This document shows positions 7,901 to 16,853 of a stretch of DNA of 64,000 nucleotides, in pieces. Position numbers and translations under genes: made by a program. Within the stretch, counting starts at the first letter, position 1. Each line of letters starts with the position of its first letter. The DNA is from Syngnathus acus (taxonomy: Eukaryota > Chordata > Actinopteri > Syngnathiformes > Syngnathidae). Under the pieces are notes generated by a model. It saw only the letters and a list, made by a program, of their open reading frames with translations, was not told the DNA's origin and ran no database searches. The stretch is taken from contig NC_051087.1 of the NCBI RefSeq assembly GCF_901709675.1, positions 18,044,067 through 18,108,066 on the forward strand, in the 5' to 3' direction.

Positions 7901-10900
7901 ACCGAATCGTGGTATGTACCACACCATATGGTGCACCACAATGGAAAGGACAGAGTTGTCTTCAATTGTTCCTCCTCCTTCAATGGCCTCTCATTGAATG
8001 ACCAACTCCTCCCGGGACCGACGCTTGGTCCAACCATGATTGGTGTCCTGATGCGGTTTCGATGTCATGCTGTCGCCATCAGCGGAGATATCAAGTCAAT
8101 GTTCCATCAGATCCGCTTGATGCCAAAAGACAAACCTCTCCTACGTTTCCTGTGGCGGGACATGCAAAGAACGTCTGAACCACGGATATACCAATGGAAG
8201 GTGTTACCATTTGGAACAACGTGTAGCCCCTGTTGCGCCATCTTCGCCCTGCAGCAGCACGTCAGAGACCACGAACCTCCAGATTCCCCCCTCACGCATG
8301 TGATCGAGCAGTCCTTCTATGTCGACAATTGCCTCCACAGTGTAAGTAAACCAGAAGATGCCAAGGCTTTGGTCGATGACTTGCGAGCACTTCTGAGAAA
8401 GGGAGGGTTTGAGATCAGACAATGGGCCAGTAATGTGCCTGAAGTTGTCGCACACCTACCCCCTGAAGCACAATCGACTAGCAGTGAGCTATGGCTGTCC
8501 AAGGCCAGTGACAACCTTCAAGAGCCCACACTTGGACTGTGCTGGGATTGTTTGAGCGACACGCTGAGTTATAAGCATCGCTCTAACGAGCCTCTAGCTG
8601 CCACTCTACGTAACGTCTACAGCGTCCTTGCCAAGCTTTACGACCCATTGGGCTACATTGTGCCATTTACCACAAGATGTAAAGTGCTTGTCCAGGACAT
8701 GTGGAAGGCTAACATTGGCTGGGATGACAAGATTCAACCATCTGAACTTCTCGGAAAATGGTTGAGTTGGGTGCAGGAAATTCCTACTCTGCAGCAACTC
8801 AAGTTACCTCGTCCCTATTCACCAGCCAGTGGAAATACCGTCAATGCAGCCCGTCATATTCACATCTTCTGTGATGCTTCAGAGCGCGCCTACGGATCAG
8901 TAGCTTACATGCAAATAACGGATGACAGACAACAAGTCTTCGTTTCCTTTGTGTTTGCCAGATCGAGAGTTGCGCCGCGTAAGCAGCTGTCCATCCCGCG
9001 TCTCGAGCTCAGCGCCGCACTTACAGGGGCACAGCTGGCAAAAGTGATCGAGACTGAGCTCACAGTAACGCCTGAGCACATCACTCTTTGGTCTGACTCC
9101 ACAACAGTGCTGTACTGGATTAAATCAGAATCCTGCCGCTACAAAGTATTTGTTGGAACACGTGTAGCAGAAATCCAGAATCTTACCAGTCCATCTCAAT
9201 GGCGGTATGTTGGTAGTCTACACAATCCCGCAGATGACATAACCCGAGGACTCACCTTGAAAGAGATGGTGCAGGATCACCGCTGGAACAAAGGTCCACA
9301 TTTCCTCCTTTTGCCAGAGAGAGAGTGGCCCATCATGCCATCATCTGAGGCAGAACCAGACACTACCGAGTTAAGGAAGTCAGCCTTCGTGGGAGCAGTC
9401 TCCAGCGCCTTGCCCACACAACATCCTGACCTGAGTAAGTTCTCCACTTGGCAAGAGCTTCTTCAGGAAACCGCTAGCTCCCTTCATGGGGCGGCCAACA
9501 CTAACACCACAGCAAAGTGTTCAGCAACAGATTTCCTTCAAGCAGAGAAGCTTATGCTTCAAAAGGCCCAAGAAGACTGCTTTGCTGATGAATTGAGAGC
9601 CCTCAAAGTTGGACGTGCGCTTCCGTTAAACAGTCGTCTTATATCCCTGTCACCAGAATACGACAAAACCACAGAGCTGCTGAGAGTCGGTGGTAGATTG
9701 AGGTATGCTGAAGGACTAGACCTGGATACCATCCACCCAGTTATCATGGACCCAAGTCATCATGTGACTAAGCTCATCATTAAGAATGCTGATGATTCTC
9801 TACTACACCCGGGACCAGAACGTGTGCTTGCTGAGCTCAGACGCCGGTTCTGGATAATTCGTGGTCGAGAGGCCATTAGAAAGCATCAATATACATGCCT
9901 GGAGTGTCGACGATGGAGAGCAAAACCGGATGTACCGAAGATGGTTGATTACCCACCAGCTCGACTACGACTCTATAAGCCACCATTCTATTCAACAGGA
10001 GTTGACTGCTTTGGACCTTTTCAAGTGAGGATCGGTCGCCGCACTGAGAAAAGGTGGGGTATAGTGTATAAGTGCATGACAACTCGCTCGGTACACCTGG
10101 ATCTGTTGGAGAGCCTGGACACGGACGCTTTCCTGTTGTCTTTGAGAAGATTCATTTCTCGACGTGGGAGACCATTTGAGCTTCTCATGGACAATGGCAC
10201 CAACTTTGTCGGTGGTGAGAGGGAGTTGCGTGAAGCCGTCGTTGCCATGGCACCTGAGTTGAAAGACCAACTTGCTGAACAGCAAATATCCTTCCGATTC
10301 AATCCTCCTAGTGCGCCGCACTTTGGTGGCACATGGGAGAGGGAAGTGAGATCAATCAAGTCTGCGCTCCGTGTTGTCCTTAGAGACCAGACTGTTCCTG
10401 AATCTGTCCTTATGACAACTCTAGTGGAAGTTGAAGGGATATTAAATGCAAAACCACTCGGCTATTTGTCATCAGATGCCTCGGATCCTGATCCAGTCAC
10501 ACCTAACCTCCTCCTTATGGGTCGTCACGATTCATCCCTTCCTCAAGCTGTCTATGACCCCAGTGACCTAGGAAGGAGACGATGGAGGCACAGTCAATTC
10601 ATCGCCGATCGTTTCTGGGCATCCTTCATCAGTCACTACCTTCCAGGGCTCCAAGAGCGTAGTAAGTGGAGGAAAGATGGTAAGGCACTCTCCATAGGCG
10701 ACGTGGTCCTAATCGTGGATCCTCAACTCCCCCGCGCATCATGGCCCGTAGGCCGGATTACCCTGACGCATTCAGGAGCAGATGGACGCATTCGGACTGC
10801 CACGGTTCAGGTAAAAGACCGCATCTATGTTCGTCCCGTCGCCAGACTCATTCTTCTTCCAGCTGTTGACGACAAGGACGAAGAAGGGACAACCAAATAG
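4928..10900 (+). CDS. BEL/Pao Gag-Pol polyprotein (1990 aa)
   Basis: A single open frame starts 20 bases after the primer site. In order: Glu/Lys-rich coiled coil (about residues 85-175), Pro-rich linker, DUF1759-type gag region (about 350-510), Cys/His knuckles starting CPFCNNKEHYLNSC (about 595-665), aspartic protease with LDDGSER (about 712), reverse transcriptase with the variant catalytic box FYVDNC (about 1130), RNase H (HIFCDAS…LWSDST, about 1310-1450), integrase with HHCC-like zinc part (CLECRRW) and DDE core (VDCFGPF, MDNGTNF, GTWEREV; about 1690-1805), and a DUF5641-type C-terminus. YVDN instead of YVDD is tolerated in this superfamily. Length and order fit an intact BEL/Pao element. 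No envelope gene follows. Confidence 0.96.
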   Translation: MESTTDCQQRESSDRPKRDPRPPAHLDPYEVTLLPSQQPVAQASSTPVGQLGQVLSTRARSLTSYRSAAHSRRSSQRSNGLSLRQSTSDIQAAALEEEIKGLELADLQQEIEEERKADLEAAALDAQAREGQRLQEEAHLAKERLAKEMGRRRLLKKLEKEVQIASLVKTYLSETNDDALSTSSAPVTFSKPSLRSQPPRVPFVLTQHPPVQPPPPAPVQIPPPATVPGQIVAPPANLITSAQASVPVSAPPIAATVAAFPPGRVSSSPVLPTVTSHAVGTLPIASLPSQYPGVSATSTSFTTPPLATSVMPPPPTMPFAQPITPTATPVPAAPPWTYPGMETLIATSYGIPKPTLPFFESGKESDFALLKMALDNLMNSHTHLSEHYKYQVLLGQLKLPSALQLAKSYMYDPAPYTAAVGALQDKYGQPRQLVQSELGAILNSPAIKSGDADAFDSFALSVQSLVGMLRTLEGPVGYELRCGSHVDRLLSKLSPSQRDGFVEYCLVRGILQPGSELTYSLPDFAAWLQMKAQAKRLASRVTLLYNSTGPSTPKREQFRAKPRDKTASVFLCTRETATKETTRPMPQAFKLSPYCPFCNNKEHYLNSCLNFKKLSPAEIKKWIQEGDRCWRCSRAHNATACTLKRPCKTCKEKHLTVLHDVIQESSQTVLLVSNPTPTIYIEQPRSPQRVLLKVVKVLLHHGDRVLETFAVLDDGSERTIILPQAVEQLQLSQHPETLHLRTVQQEVKELKGSCVSVHVSPVFKPNQKFCIRHAFTADSLSLSEHTYPVAALQKRYEHLKGLPLTPIHRAQPLLLIGSDMANLLSPTQPVRSGPSGSPMAVCTRLGWSLQGPSDIIPVASHQPYCFHIATESPYTELIRNVERLWHIDTVPYISEKTATRSKQDQRALTLLQTASERVSIDGTQRYATPLLRRQPVIPLCASPAAVMPNLRCTERRLAKDTARAASYCTEMDKLLQAGYVSEISTEEAATFTESWYVPHHMVHHNGKDRVVFNCSSSFNGLSLNDQLLPGPTLGPTMIGVLMRFRCHAVAISGDIKSMFHQIRLMPKDKPLLRFLWRDMQRTSEPRIYQWKVLPFGTTCSPCCAIFALQQHVRDHEPPDSPLTHVIEQSFYVDNCLHSVSKPEDAKALVDDLRALLRKGGFEIRQWASNVPEVVAHLPPEAQSTSSELWLSKASDNLQEPTLGLCWDCLSDTLSYKHRSNEPLAATLRNVYSVLAKLYDPLGYIVPFTTRCKVLVQDMWKANIGWDDKIQPSELLGKWLSWVQEIPTLQQLKLPRPYSPASGNTVNAARHIHIFCDASERAYGSVAYMQITDDRQQVFVSFVFARSRVAPRKQLSIPRLELSAALTGAQLAKVIETELTVTPEHITLWSDSTTVLYWIKSESCRYKVFVGTRVAEIQNLTSPSQWRYVGSLHNPADDITRGLTLKEMVQDHRWNKGPHFLLLPEREWPIMPSSEAEPDTTELRKSAFVGAVSSALPTQHPDLSKFSTWQELLQETASSLHGAANTNTTAKCSATDFLQAEKLMLQKAQEDCFADELRALKVGRALPLNSRLISLSPEYDKTTELLRVGGRLRYAEGLDLDTIHPVIMDPSHHVTKLIIKNADDSLLHPGPERVLAELRRRFWIIRGREAIRKHQYTCLECRRWRAKPDVPKMVDYPPARLRLYKPPFYSTGVDCFGPFQVRIGRRTEKRWGIVYKCMTTRSVHLDLLESLDTDAFLLSLRRFISRRGRPFELLMDNGTNFVGGERELREAVVAMAPELKDQLAEQQISFRFNPPSAPHFGGTWEREVRSIKSALRVVLRDQTVPESVLMTTLVEVEGILNAKPLGYLSSDASDPDPVTPNLLLMGRHDSSLPQAVYDPSDLGRRRWRHSQFIADRFWASFISHYLPGLQERSKWRKDGKALSIGDVVLIVDPQLPRASWPVGRITLTHSGADGRIRTATVQVKDRIYVRPVARLILLPAVDDKDEEGTTK

Positions 10901-10934
10901 ACTTTCTCCCATTCATTCAACTGCCACGTGGACA

Positions 10935-10948
10935 GTTGGGGGCGGCTT
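10935..10948 (+). promoter_or_regulatory. BEL polypurine tract
   Basis: GTTGGGGGCGGCTT lies directly before the TG of the 3' LTR, where second-strand synthesis is primed. It is G-rich rather than a perfect purine run. Confidence 0.6.
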
Positions 10949-11326
10949 TGTCCGAAAGTCTATTGATCCGACACCGACTTTTCCGAGGTGTACTTGAATG
11001 CCTCCTCAGAAAGCGGGACACTTATGAGAACGCTGCGCGCTCCTTTGTTGGTCTCGCGCTTAGGGAGGAAAACGGATTTACGAAACCCCTTTTTCCCGTG
11101 ACATTTGTGTGCGTTTATGAAACCCCAGACCACACACACACACACACACAAGTACACACTCAAACCCACCAACATACACTCCTGGAAACCTGTATAGAGG
11201 CTTTGCAGCTGACGTCATCAAGTTACCCACATTAGCTTGGCGGCCATCATGGCGGTCAACTTTTCAGTGCCGGTCAACGACTCACACACGCTTTCTTGTT
11301 ATATCTGCTGCTATTTGAGCTTAAAA

Positions 11327-11504
11327 ATGCCGGATACCTGCTGTGCTGTTGGATGTAGCAATAGACGAGGCGATAAACCAAATCTTAGCTTCTATAGATT
11401 TCCGGCGAACATGAAAAAACGTGATAAATGGATCGCGGATATTCGTCGTGAACGATGGAAACCTACGATTTACACAAGGATATGCAATGAGGACTTCATA
11501 TCAG
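11327..11504 (+). pseudogene. THAP-domain first exon of transposase
   Basis: From ATG at 11327 the frame gives a nearly complete THAP (C2CH) zinc finger: MPDTCCAVGCSNRRGDK, then SFYRFP, KKRDKWIADIRRERW and ICNEDF. THAP fingers are sequence-specific DNA-binding modules used by several transposases. The exon ends in a good splice donor (ATATCAG|GTATGT at 11504/11505). No second exon or DDE domain follows in the element, so this is a remnant whose downstream part was deleted. I see no break inside the finger itself. Confidence 0.85.
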
Positions 11505-11868
11505 GTATGTAAACAAACTATTCACCCCTGATTTGTTTCACAAAATGTGAAATAATACAATATGGGATGATACAAATATGATTGTTGAAAATGCTGGGTG
11601 CATTTTTAGAAAGGCAGCAAGAGCAGCAAGGCAGGGAATGGGATGATTTCTTCAGTTCACCCCCCCGTTTTTATTTTGTGTTTATTTTTTCATGATGCTT
11701 GAAAACGTTATCAATGTAAATATTGAATTATATTTATTGGTTAAGTTTTCAAGCCAATCAGATGTGGCATCATGCAAAAATAAACAAATAATAAAAATGG
11801 TAGCAACTTGAACAGACAGGTACAGTATCTGAATGATTTCACTCTATTCAGTTTTTTAATATGTCAAG

Positions 11869-12087
11869 TTATGAAATGCCATTACAAAACAAATCGACGA
11901 GGTAATTATAAATATCTGGATATGAGCGTTCAGGCAGGTCGGCTGTTGCAAAATGCTCGGGCGATTTTAGCATGCTTCTCGGTAAAAGGTACGGATCCGT
12001 TGTGCCAACAAGGTTCAACTTCTCTCTGTGACGTTTCTTGGAGTCTTCATCCAAATGCCTAACTTCGTTGGATAGCAAATCAGCCAT
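11869..12087 (-). pseudogene. N-terminal remnant of YqaJ-associated transposon protein
   Basis: The minus-strand frame MADLLSNEVRHLDEDSKKR… contains TDPYLLPRSML and YPDIYNYLVD. These motifs are familiar from the N-terminus of fish transposon proteins that later carry a YqaJ-type nuclease. It runs into unrelated residues and a stop after DLFCNG. There is no nuclease domain. With the THAP exon opposite, it identifies the element type. Assignment rests on remembered family resemblance. Confidence 0.6.
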
Positions 12088-12323
12088 AATTCGGAAGAAA
12101 TCGGTGAAAACGTAGCGCAGAAATCAGACAATCCATACAAACACGTAGGAACGAGCTGACTAGTTGACCGCCAAGATGGCGGCATAACACAAAATCACGT
12201 GATAAAACCACGTGACTGCAAAGCCTCTATACTCACTGCTGTTGAGAATAAAGTTGATGCAAGATTCTCTGACCGGACTCATCCATAGTGCTCCATCCCT
12301 AACCACTAATCCACATCCTTACA

Positions 12324-12880
12324 GTTATAGTTATTTGACATGTAGTTTATTTAGAGTAGCAACGTGTATGTTGTCAGACTTCAGTAGTTTCCGATTGTCT
12401 AGCGAGGCCGTGAAGGCAGCGGGGGGGGGGGGGGGGAGCGATCCAGGGCACTGTGTTGGCTCATATGTTAAGCTCTTGTTTTGTGAAATAAAGAGCCAGT
12501 TACCAAACTTGCGTCTTGCCTGGTACTTTAGTAAAGCTACAATATAGTTATTATACGTACCTACATCTGTGGAATAATTGGAGCCGCAACTGACCACGAG
12601 GCCGACGACGAGGCTGACGTCAGCGGCGCACGTAGGTCCGGAATCAACAGCAGCTTTTTTGTTTTTTGTTTTTTTTTGACAGAGGATGAATATTCCGATG
12701 GATTTAATGATTTGGAGTGAAACGGATGGTTCGTTAAAATTCTTGTTTATATTACATTTATTTGATATATCTAGTCTGACATCAGCAGCGCACGTAGGTC
12801 CAGCGTCAACAGCTGTGTGTGTGGTTTTTTTTTTTATTGACACAGAGGATGAACATTGCGATGGATTTAATGATTTAGAG
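12324..12880. repeat. A-element interior with diverged 161-bp repeats
   Basis: It resumes the outer A element after the BEL insertion (GTTATAGTTATTTGACATG). It contains a 16-base G run at about 12421, AATAAAGAGCCAGTTACCAAAC (cf. 48938) and diverged monomers with GATTTAATGATTTGGAGTGA. Confidence 0.7.
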
Positions 12881-13199
12881 CACTGGTGTCAAACTCAAGG
12901 CCCGGGGGCCAGATACGGCCCGCCACATCATTTTATGTGGCCCGCGAAGACAAATTGTGCATCAAATTCGTGTGTCATTACTAGAATTGCAAATTGTCTT
13001 CACTTTTAATATCTCTTTTTTTAAATATTTGACCAGTTTTTACTCGTCTGATTTGAAAACGAGTTATTTGACAGTTTGTTTTGAAGCTTTTACCGTATGT
13101 AATATGAGGTGCTCATACATTTATTTGGGTTGACAGTCATAATGGCCCTCCAAAAGAAGCTATGACTGCAATGCGGCCAGCGAAAAAAACCGAGTTCTG
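12881..13199. mobile_element. Non-autonomous hAT (GGTGTCAAACTC family)
   Basis: Perfect 8-bp target duplication ATTTAGAG at 12873-12880 and 13200-13207. The left end is CACTGGTGTCAAACTCAAGG followed by GGGCCAGATACGGCCCGCC; the right end is degenerate (…CGAGTTCTG). No coding sequence. It lies inside a 161-bp-type repeat monomer. Confidence 0.88.
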
Positions 13200-13207
13200 A
13201 TTTAGAG

Positions 13208-13787
13208 TGTCACTTATGGTTCGTTAAAATTGTTCTTTATATTCCATTTATTTGAGGTTTTTTTCTTTTTAAGTGACACGACGAAGATTCCAATGGATTT
13301 AAAGATTTGGAGTGACACGAATGGTTCGATAAAATTGTTGTTTATATTATTGTTATATGGGCCTGTGGAATAATTTGAACTGCAACTGATGACGAGTCCG
13401 ACGACGAGTCTGACGTCAGTGGCGCGCCGCACACGCGGCGTTTACAGAAAGGACGACAAATTTGATCGATGGATTTAATGATTTGGAGTGACACAGATGG
13501 TTTGATAAACGTGTTATTTATGTTATAGTTACTTGAATAACTGTTAATGTTACACCAGGCCCGTTCTCAGCTCCTCGTTTGTGTTTATGTCACGTTAGCA
13601 TACCGTATCGTTAGCCTGTTGTTGCTGGTTCATGTCTGTTCTTGGTGATGGATTTTGTCAAATAAATTTCCCCCAAAATGCGACTTTAACTCCGATGCGA
13701 CTTATATATGTTTTCTTCCTCTATATTGTGCGTTTTATGGCTGATGCGACTTGTACTCCAGAGCAACTTTTAGTCTGAAAAATACGG
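13208..13787. repeat. A-element right arm
   Basis: Diverged 161-bp monomers are followed by the GGCCCGTTCTCAGCTCCTCG block and the TTGGTGATGGATTTTGTC…AAATAAATTTCCCCC block. The end is the TIR with ACTTGTACTCCAGAGCAAC…AATACGG. Order and content match the right arms at 19016-19251 and 55001-55242. Confidence 0.8.
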
Positions 13788-13789
13788 TA

Positions 13790-13983
13790 TATATGCCGTC
13801 GCGGCGGGCGGGGGAATGTTCGCGAGTTGCCGAGGCTAATGTTGCCCGGCCAGCTAGCCAGCCGCTCCCCCCATATATAAAAAAAATAATTTTCTCAACG
13901 GAGTTACACGATTCATGAAAATACTTTCAACGGAAAAAAAAAAAACGGAAATGCGCGGATCTGCGGAAAATTCTCATCCCTGC
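13790..13983. mobile_element. hAT-like fragment ending TTCTCATCCCTG
   Basis: The right end GCGCGGATCTGCGGAAAATTCTCATCCCTG matches a CAGGGATGAGAA-type terminus of hAT-like elements. A related fragment is at 1972-2095. The left limit and a target duplication could not be established. Confidence 0.5.
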
Positions 13984-16690
13984 TCATTATACTCCGAAGC
14001 CAGGGGCAAACCAACAGCTGGCTTGGGTTTGGTCCGACTGTAATTTTGGCATATTTCACAATTTTTGGTAATCTCCTGTAGGATGACAGTATAGTCCTGA
14101 TCATTATTTCCAGAGCTTTGAATGAGCTTCTGTAATCTGTCTGAAGAGGCATGGCCAAATTGCTTATGTAGTTTCAGGAGAACTTTACCCTTTTCTTTCT
14201 TGGACATGTCTGCAGTTACAACTAGGATATCATGTTGTTCACAGCTTTCTCCTATATGTACCGTAATTTTCGGACTATAAGTCGCACCGGAGTATAAGTC
14301 GCACCAGCCATAAAATGCCCAAAAAAGTGAAAAAAAACATATATAAGTCACTCCGGAGTATAAGTCGCATTTTGGGGGGCAATTTATTTTACAAAATCCA
14401 ACACCAAGAACAGTCATGAACGAGCAACAACAGGCTAAACGATAGGTATGCTAACGTAACATAAACACAAACTAAGAGCTGAGAACGGCCCTGACGTAAA
14501 ATTCAGAGTTATTCAAAAAACTATTACATAAATAACACGTTAATAAAACCATCTGTGTCACTCCGATTCATTAAATCCATCAATCGTCCTTTGTCAACAA
14601 TGCGTGCGCGCCGCTGACGGCTCTTGCACTTCAAAATATTCCACAGGCCCATATAACGATATATAAATTATATATCAAATAACTATTATATAAGCAATAA
14701 TGTTATCAAACCATCTGTGCACTCTAAATCATTAAATCCATCGATCAAATTCCTCGTCCTTTGTCAACAACGCCGCGCGTGCGTGCGCCCTGACATCAGC
14801 CTCGTCGTTATTCCACAGATCTACTATATAAGTATATTGTAGCGTTAACAAAGTTCAAGGAAAGACGTGGGTTTGGTAAACGGCTCTTTATTTAACAAAA
14901 CAAACTTACAGGCGTGTGGCGGCGTGGACTTCCAGCCACGGAAATGGAAGAGAGCTCCATAGAATAGGACCGGGCGTGCGTAAAAGCCATGACCGAGCCC
15001 CATCCGCCGTCCCCGGACAGCCACCCGGCCGAGCGCCGGCCCTCGACTTCCATCCACGGAGGTGAAAGACAGCTCGGTAGAGTAGGACCGGGCGTGCGGA
15101 AAAGCCATGTCCGAGCCCCATCCACCGTCCCTGGACAGCCACCCGGCCGAGCGCCGGCCCCCGACTTCAATCCACGAAAGTGAAAGAGAGCTCCGTCGAG
15201 TCAATCTTTGTCCTTTATGTAAACAACGCCGCGTCGCGCTGCTGACGTCGCGCTGCTGACCGCGACGTCGCGCTGCTGACGTCACTTGAAATTCAAATTA
15301 CAGTAATCCCTTGCTACATTGCGGTTCGTTTATCGCGGTTTAATTTTTAATTTATTTTTTTGGGGCAATTTTTTGAAAAAAAAACACATAAGTCGCTCTT
15401 GAGTATAAGTCGCCCCCCCACCCAAACTATGAAAAAAAACGCGACTTATAGTCCGACAATTACGGTACATCTCTAATGTCCACACAATAGTGACCAGAAC
15501 TGGTGAGCTCGAGAGGCACTTGTAGCTTGAACATCTCCACTTTGTCATTCTCCATGTCCAACACAGTTCCTGCTCTTTTAAGAGACATTTTGCTCAAAAG
15601 AAGAGGAATATCAACTGGGACCACTTCAGTTTCAATGTGACATTTAGTTTGTCCTATTTTTGCTAGAATTTTCACTTTTCTATTCGAATACACAACCTGA
15701 CCGTCTCCAAATTTGAATGGCAGAGCGCTGGAAGATTCAGTCTGCATCAGTTTTTCTATTTGTCTCTTACTTAGATCAGAGTTGTCCAGCTACTTTTGGC
15801 CACAGACCGTGCGTGTACATGCAGTGTCAATGATAGCAGATCCTAAATATTTTGTTAGGAAGATTTCTGAGTCTGTTATTGTTGCTTTAGGGAACAGAGT
15901 TGTTACACTCTTCCACATTCTCATCTTCAGTCAATTTCACTTTGTTTTGTCGGTGAGGACAGTCTTTAGCCCAGTGGTACGTGCTCTGACAGATGGCGCA
16001 TCTGGTCCCCCTACCATACTTGTCGAGCGGGTTAGTTCTTTGCTGTGGCTGCTGTCTGGGGATATCGCGCTGGGACGATAAGCCGCTTCTCCGCTGAAAA
16101 CGCCCTGTCAGTCTTTGCTCCGTGAAGAACGCGGCATCTTGACTTTAACCCCCATTGTATGTTCCACTTCCTGTCTTACCTCCAAAAATCATTTTTAACG
16201 CAGACTGCATGGACACAAAAGTGAGCTTCGTGCACGCGGCCATAGCGAGCTGTCTGGCTTTCTCCTCCAGGCACGCTGTGTCCAAAAGCTTGAAAGCGGG
16301 CACCGCATCAGGTAGCGACATGTTGTACCTCTTCATGCGATTATATCTTTGCTCAAAATCAATGATATAGTCCGCCATGGACACGGCATTGTCTTTAGCT
16401 ACTGAGTCAAAATACTAGTAGGCTTCATAAGCACAGTCCTTTTCTTCTCTCAGAAACACTGCATCTAGTTTTGTCAGCAAAGTTTCCATACCATTGTCCT
16501 TGTGCAGGTCTTCTACGGGTATTTCAAGCGCCGTATCTATGGCTCTTCCCTCGAGCCCGAGCGCCACTGCGAGGGCTTGCTTTTTCTTGACCAACTCCGT
16601 AACAAGTCTACAAATACTAACTTCATTTTTCCAGCACTCATATGGTCGTGCTTCATCAAACTTCGGCGGTACTCTATAATTTGAAACCAT
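13984..16690 (-). pseudogene. Copia-like Gag-Pol relic
   Basis: The minus-strand gag begins MVSNYRVPPKFDEARPYECW and continues with ECWKNE and DYIIDFEQRYNRMKRY, typical of copia gag. Frame breaks or stops occur near 16417 and between 16140 and 15750. The next open part has a protease-like stretch (PLPFKFGDG; DIPLLLSKMSLKRAG; TSSGHYCV). After the inserted A element comes the integrase zinc part, with LHKQFGHAS and NCEICQNY (His/His/Cys/Cys). No reverse transcriptase remains. The A element sits exactly at a GTA codon, and both flanking frames agree. Confidence 0.8.
14261..15465. mobile_element. Family A TIR element inserted in copia relic
   Basis: This is the cleanest complete A copy: 1205 bp, TA at 14259-14260 and 15466-15467, left end CCGTAATTTTCGGACTATAAG, right end CTTATAGTCCGACAATTACGG. 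Interior order: TTTTGGGGGGCAATTTATTT block, GAGCTGAGAACGG block, about two 161-bp monomers, TTAACAAAGTTCAAGGAAAG block, 118-bp minisatellite, GCGCTGCTGACGTC microrepeat, CAGTAATCCCTTGCTACAT block, right arm. No transposase. Confidence 0.92.
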
Positions 16691-16701
16691 CCTCTGCTAC
16701 C
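16682..16701 (-). promoter_or_regulatory. Copia primer binding site (initiator tRNA-Met)
   Basis: The minus strand reads TGGTAGCAGAGGATGGTTTC, complementary to the 3' end of vertebrate initiator tRNA-Met. The gag start codon (16690-16688) lies inside it. Confidence 0.9.
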
Positions 16702-16853
16702 ATGTAAATTCCAAAATAGGAAGCTTGTCATAGATAGACACATTTATTTGGCCACGTTTTTCACTCAACTGCACTCAGCGACACAACAGGAAAAACGAGC
16801 AACACTTCCGTGACCGCCCCCTTATCCACAATGCATAGCATCGGGAGTTAACA
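16702..16853 (-). repeat. Copia 5' LTR (152 bp)
   Basis: On the minus strand it starts TGTTAACTCCCGATG and ends GGAATTTACA, directly before the primer site, with CCAAATAAATG as polyadenylation signal. A matching 3' LTR is not in the window. Confidence 0.8.

Larger units (their letters stand above)
11197..12227. mobile_element. THAP/YqaJ-type DNA transposon, internally deleted
   Basis: The ends are inverted repeats GAGGCTTTGCAG…CTGCAAAGCCTC, flanked by TATA on both sides (11193-11196, 12228-12231; the true duplication may be 2 bp). The left part encodes a THAP zinc finger on the plus strand. The right part encodes, on the minus strand, the start of a protein resembling those that precede YqaJ-exonuclease domains. 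This head-on layout, each gene starting near one end, fits the two-gene ISL2EU-type transposons. The middle of both genes is gone, so the copy is non-autonomous. Confidence 0.72.
4552..12323 (+). mobile_element. BEL/Pao LTR retrotransposon, full length, young
   Basis: A 5-bp target duplication GTTAT flanks the element (4547-4551, 12324-12328). Both LTRs start TGTCCGAAAG and end CATCCTTACA and are 340 bp once the nested insertion in the 3' LTR is removed. By eye they differ at only about one position (A/G near 4639/11039). The polyprotein is uninterrupted. Together these say the insertion is recent and possibly competent. It sits inside a family A element. Confidence 0.96.
10949..12323 (+). 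repeat. BEL 3' LTR, split by a DNA transposon
   Basis: It matches the 5' LTR in two pieces, 10949-11196 and 12228-12323, separated by a 1031-bp element with a TATA duplication. Without the insert and one TATA the length is exactly 340 bp. Confidence 0.95.
2590..13787. mobile_element. Family A TIR element, outer copy (TA target)
   Basis: The left end TTTTTCGGACTATAGGTCGCG at 2593 and the right end AGTCTGAAAAATACGG at 13787 are inverted repeats of the family that ends TACCGTAATTTTCGGACTATAAGTCGC; TA follows the right end. The interior is made of the same blocks as other A copies (161-bp repeats, CACTTCACATG block, the GAGCTGAGAACGG block) but has been swollen by an inner A copy, a BEL/Pao element and a hAT. 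No transposase is visible. The TA target suggests mobilisation by a Tc1/mariner-type enzyme; this is inference. Confidence 0.7.
13984..16853 (-). mobile_element. Ty1/copia-like (GalEa-type) retrotransposon relic
   Basis: On the minus strand there is a 152-bp 5' LTR, a primer site, a gag region, a protease-like region and the start of the integrase zinc region, then the element is cut. A family A element interrupts it. A short LTR and an initiator tRNA-Met primer fit the GalEa group of copia elements found in fish; the group name is from memory. Confidence 0.8.
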
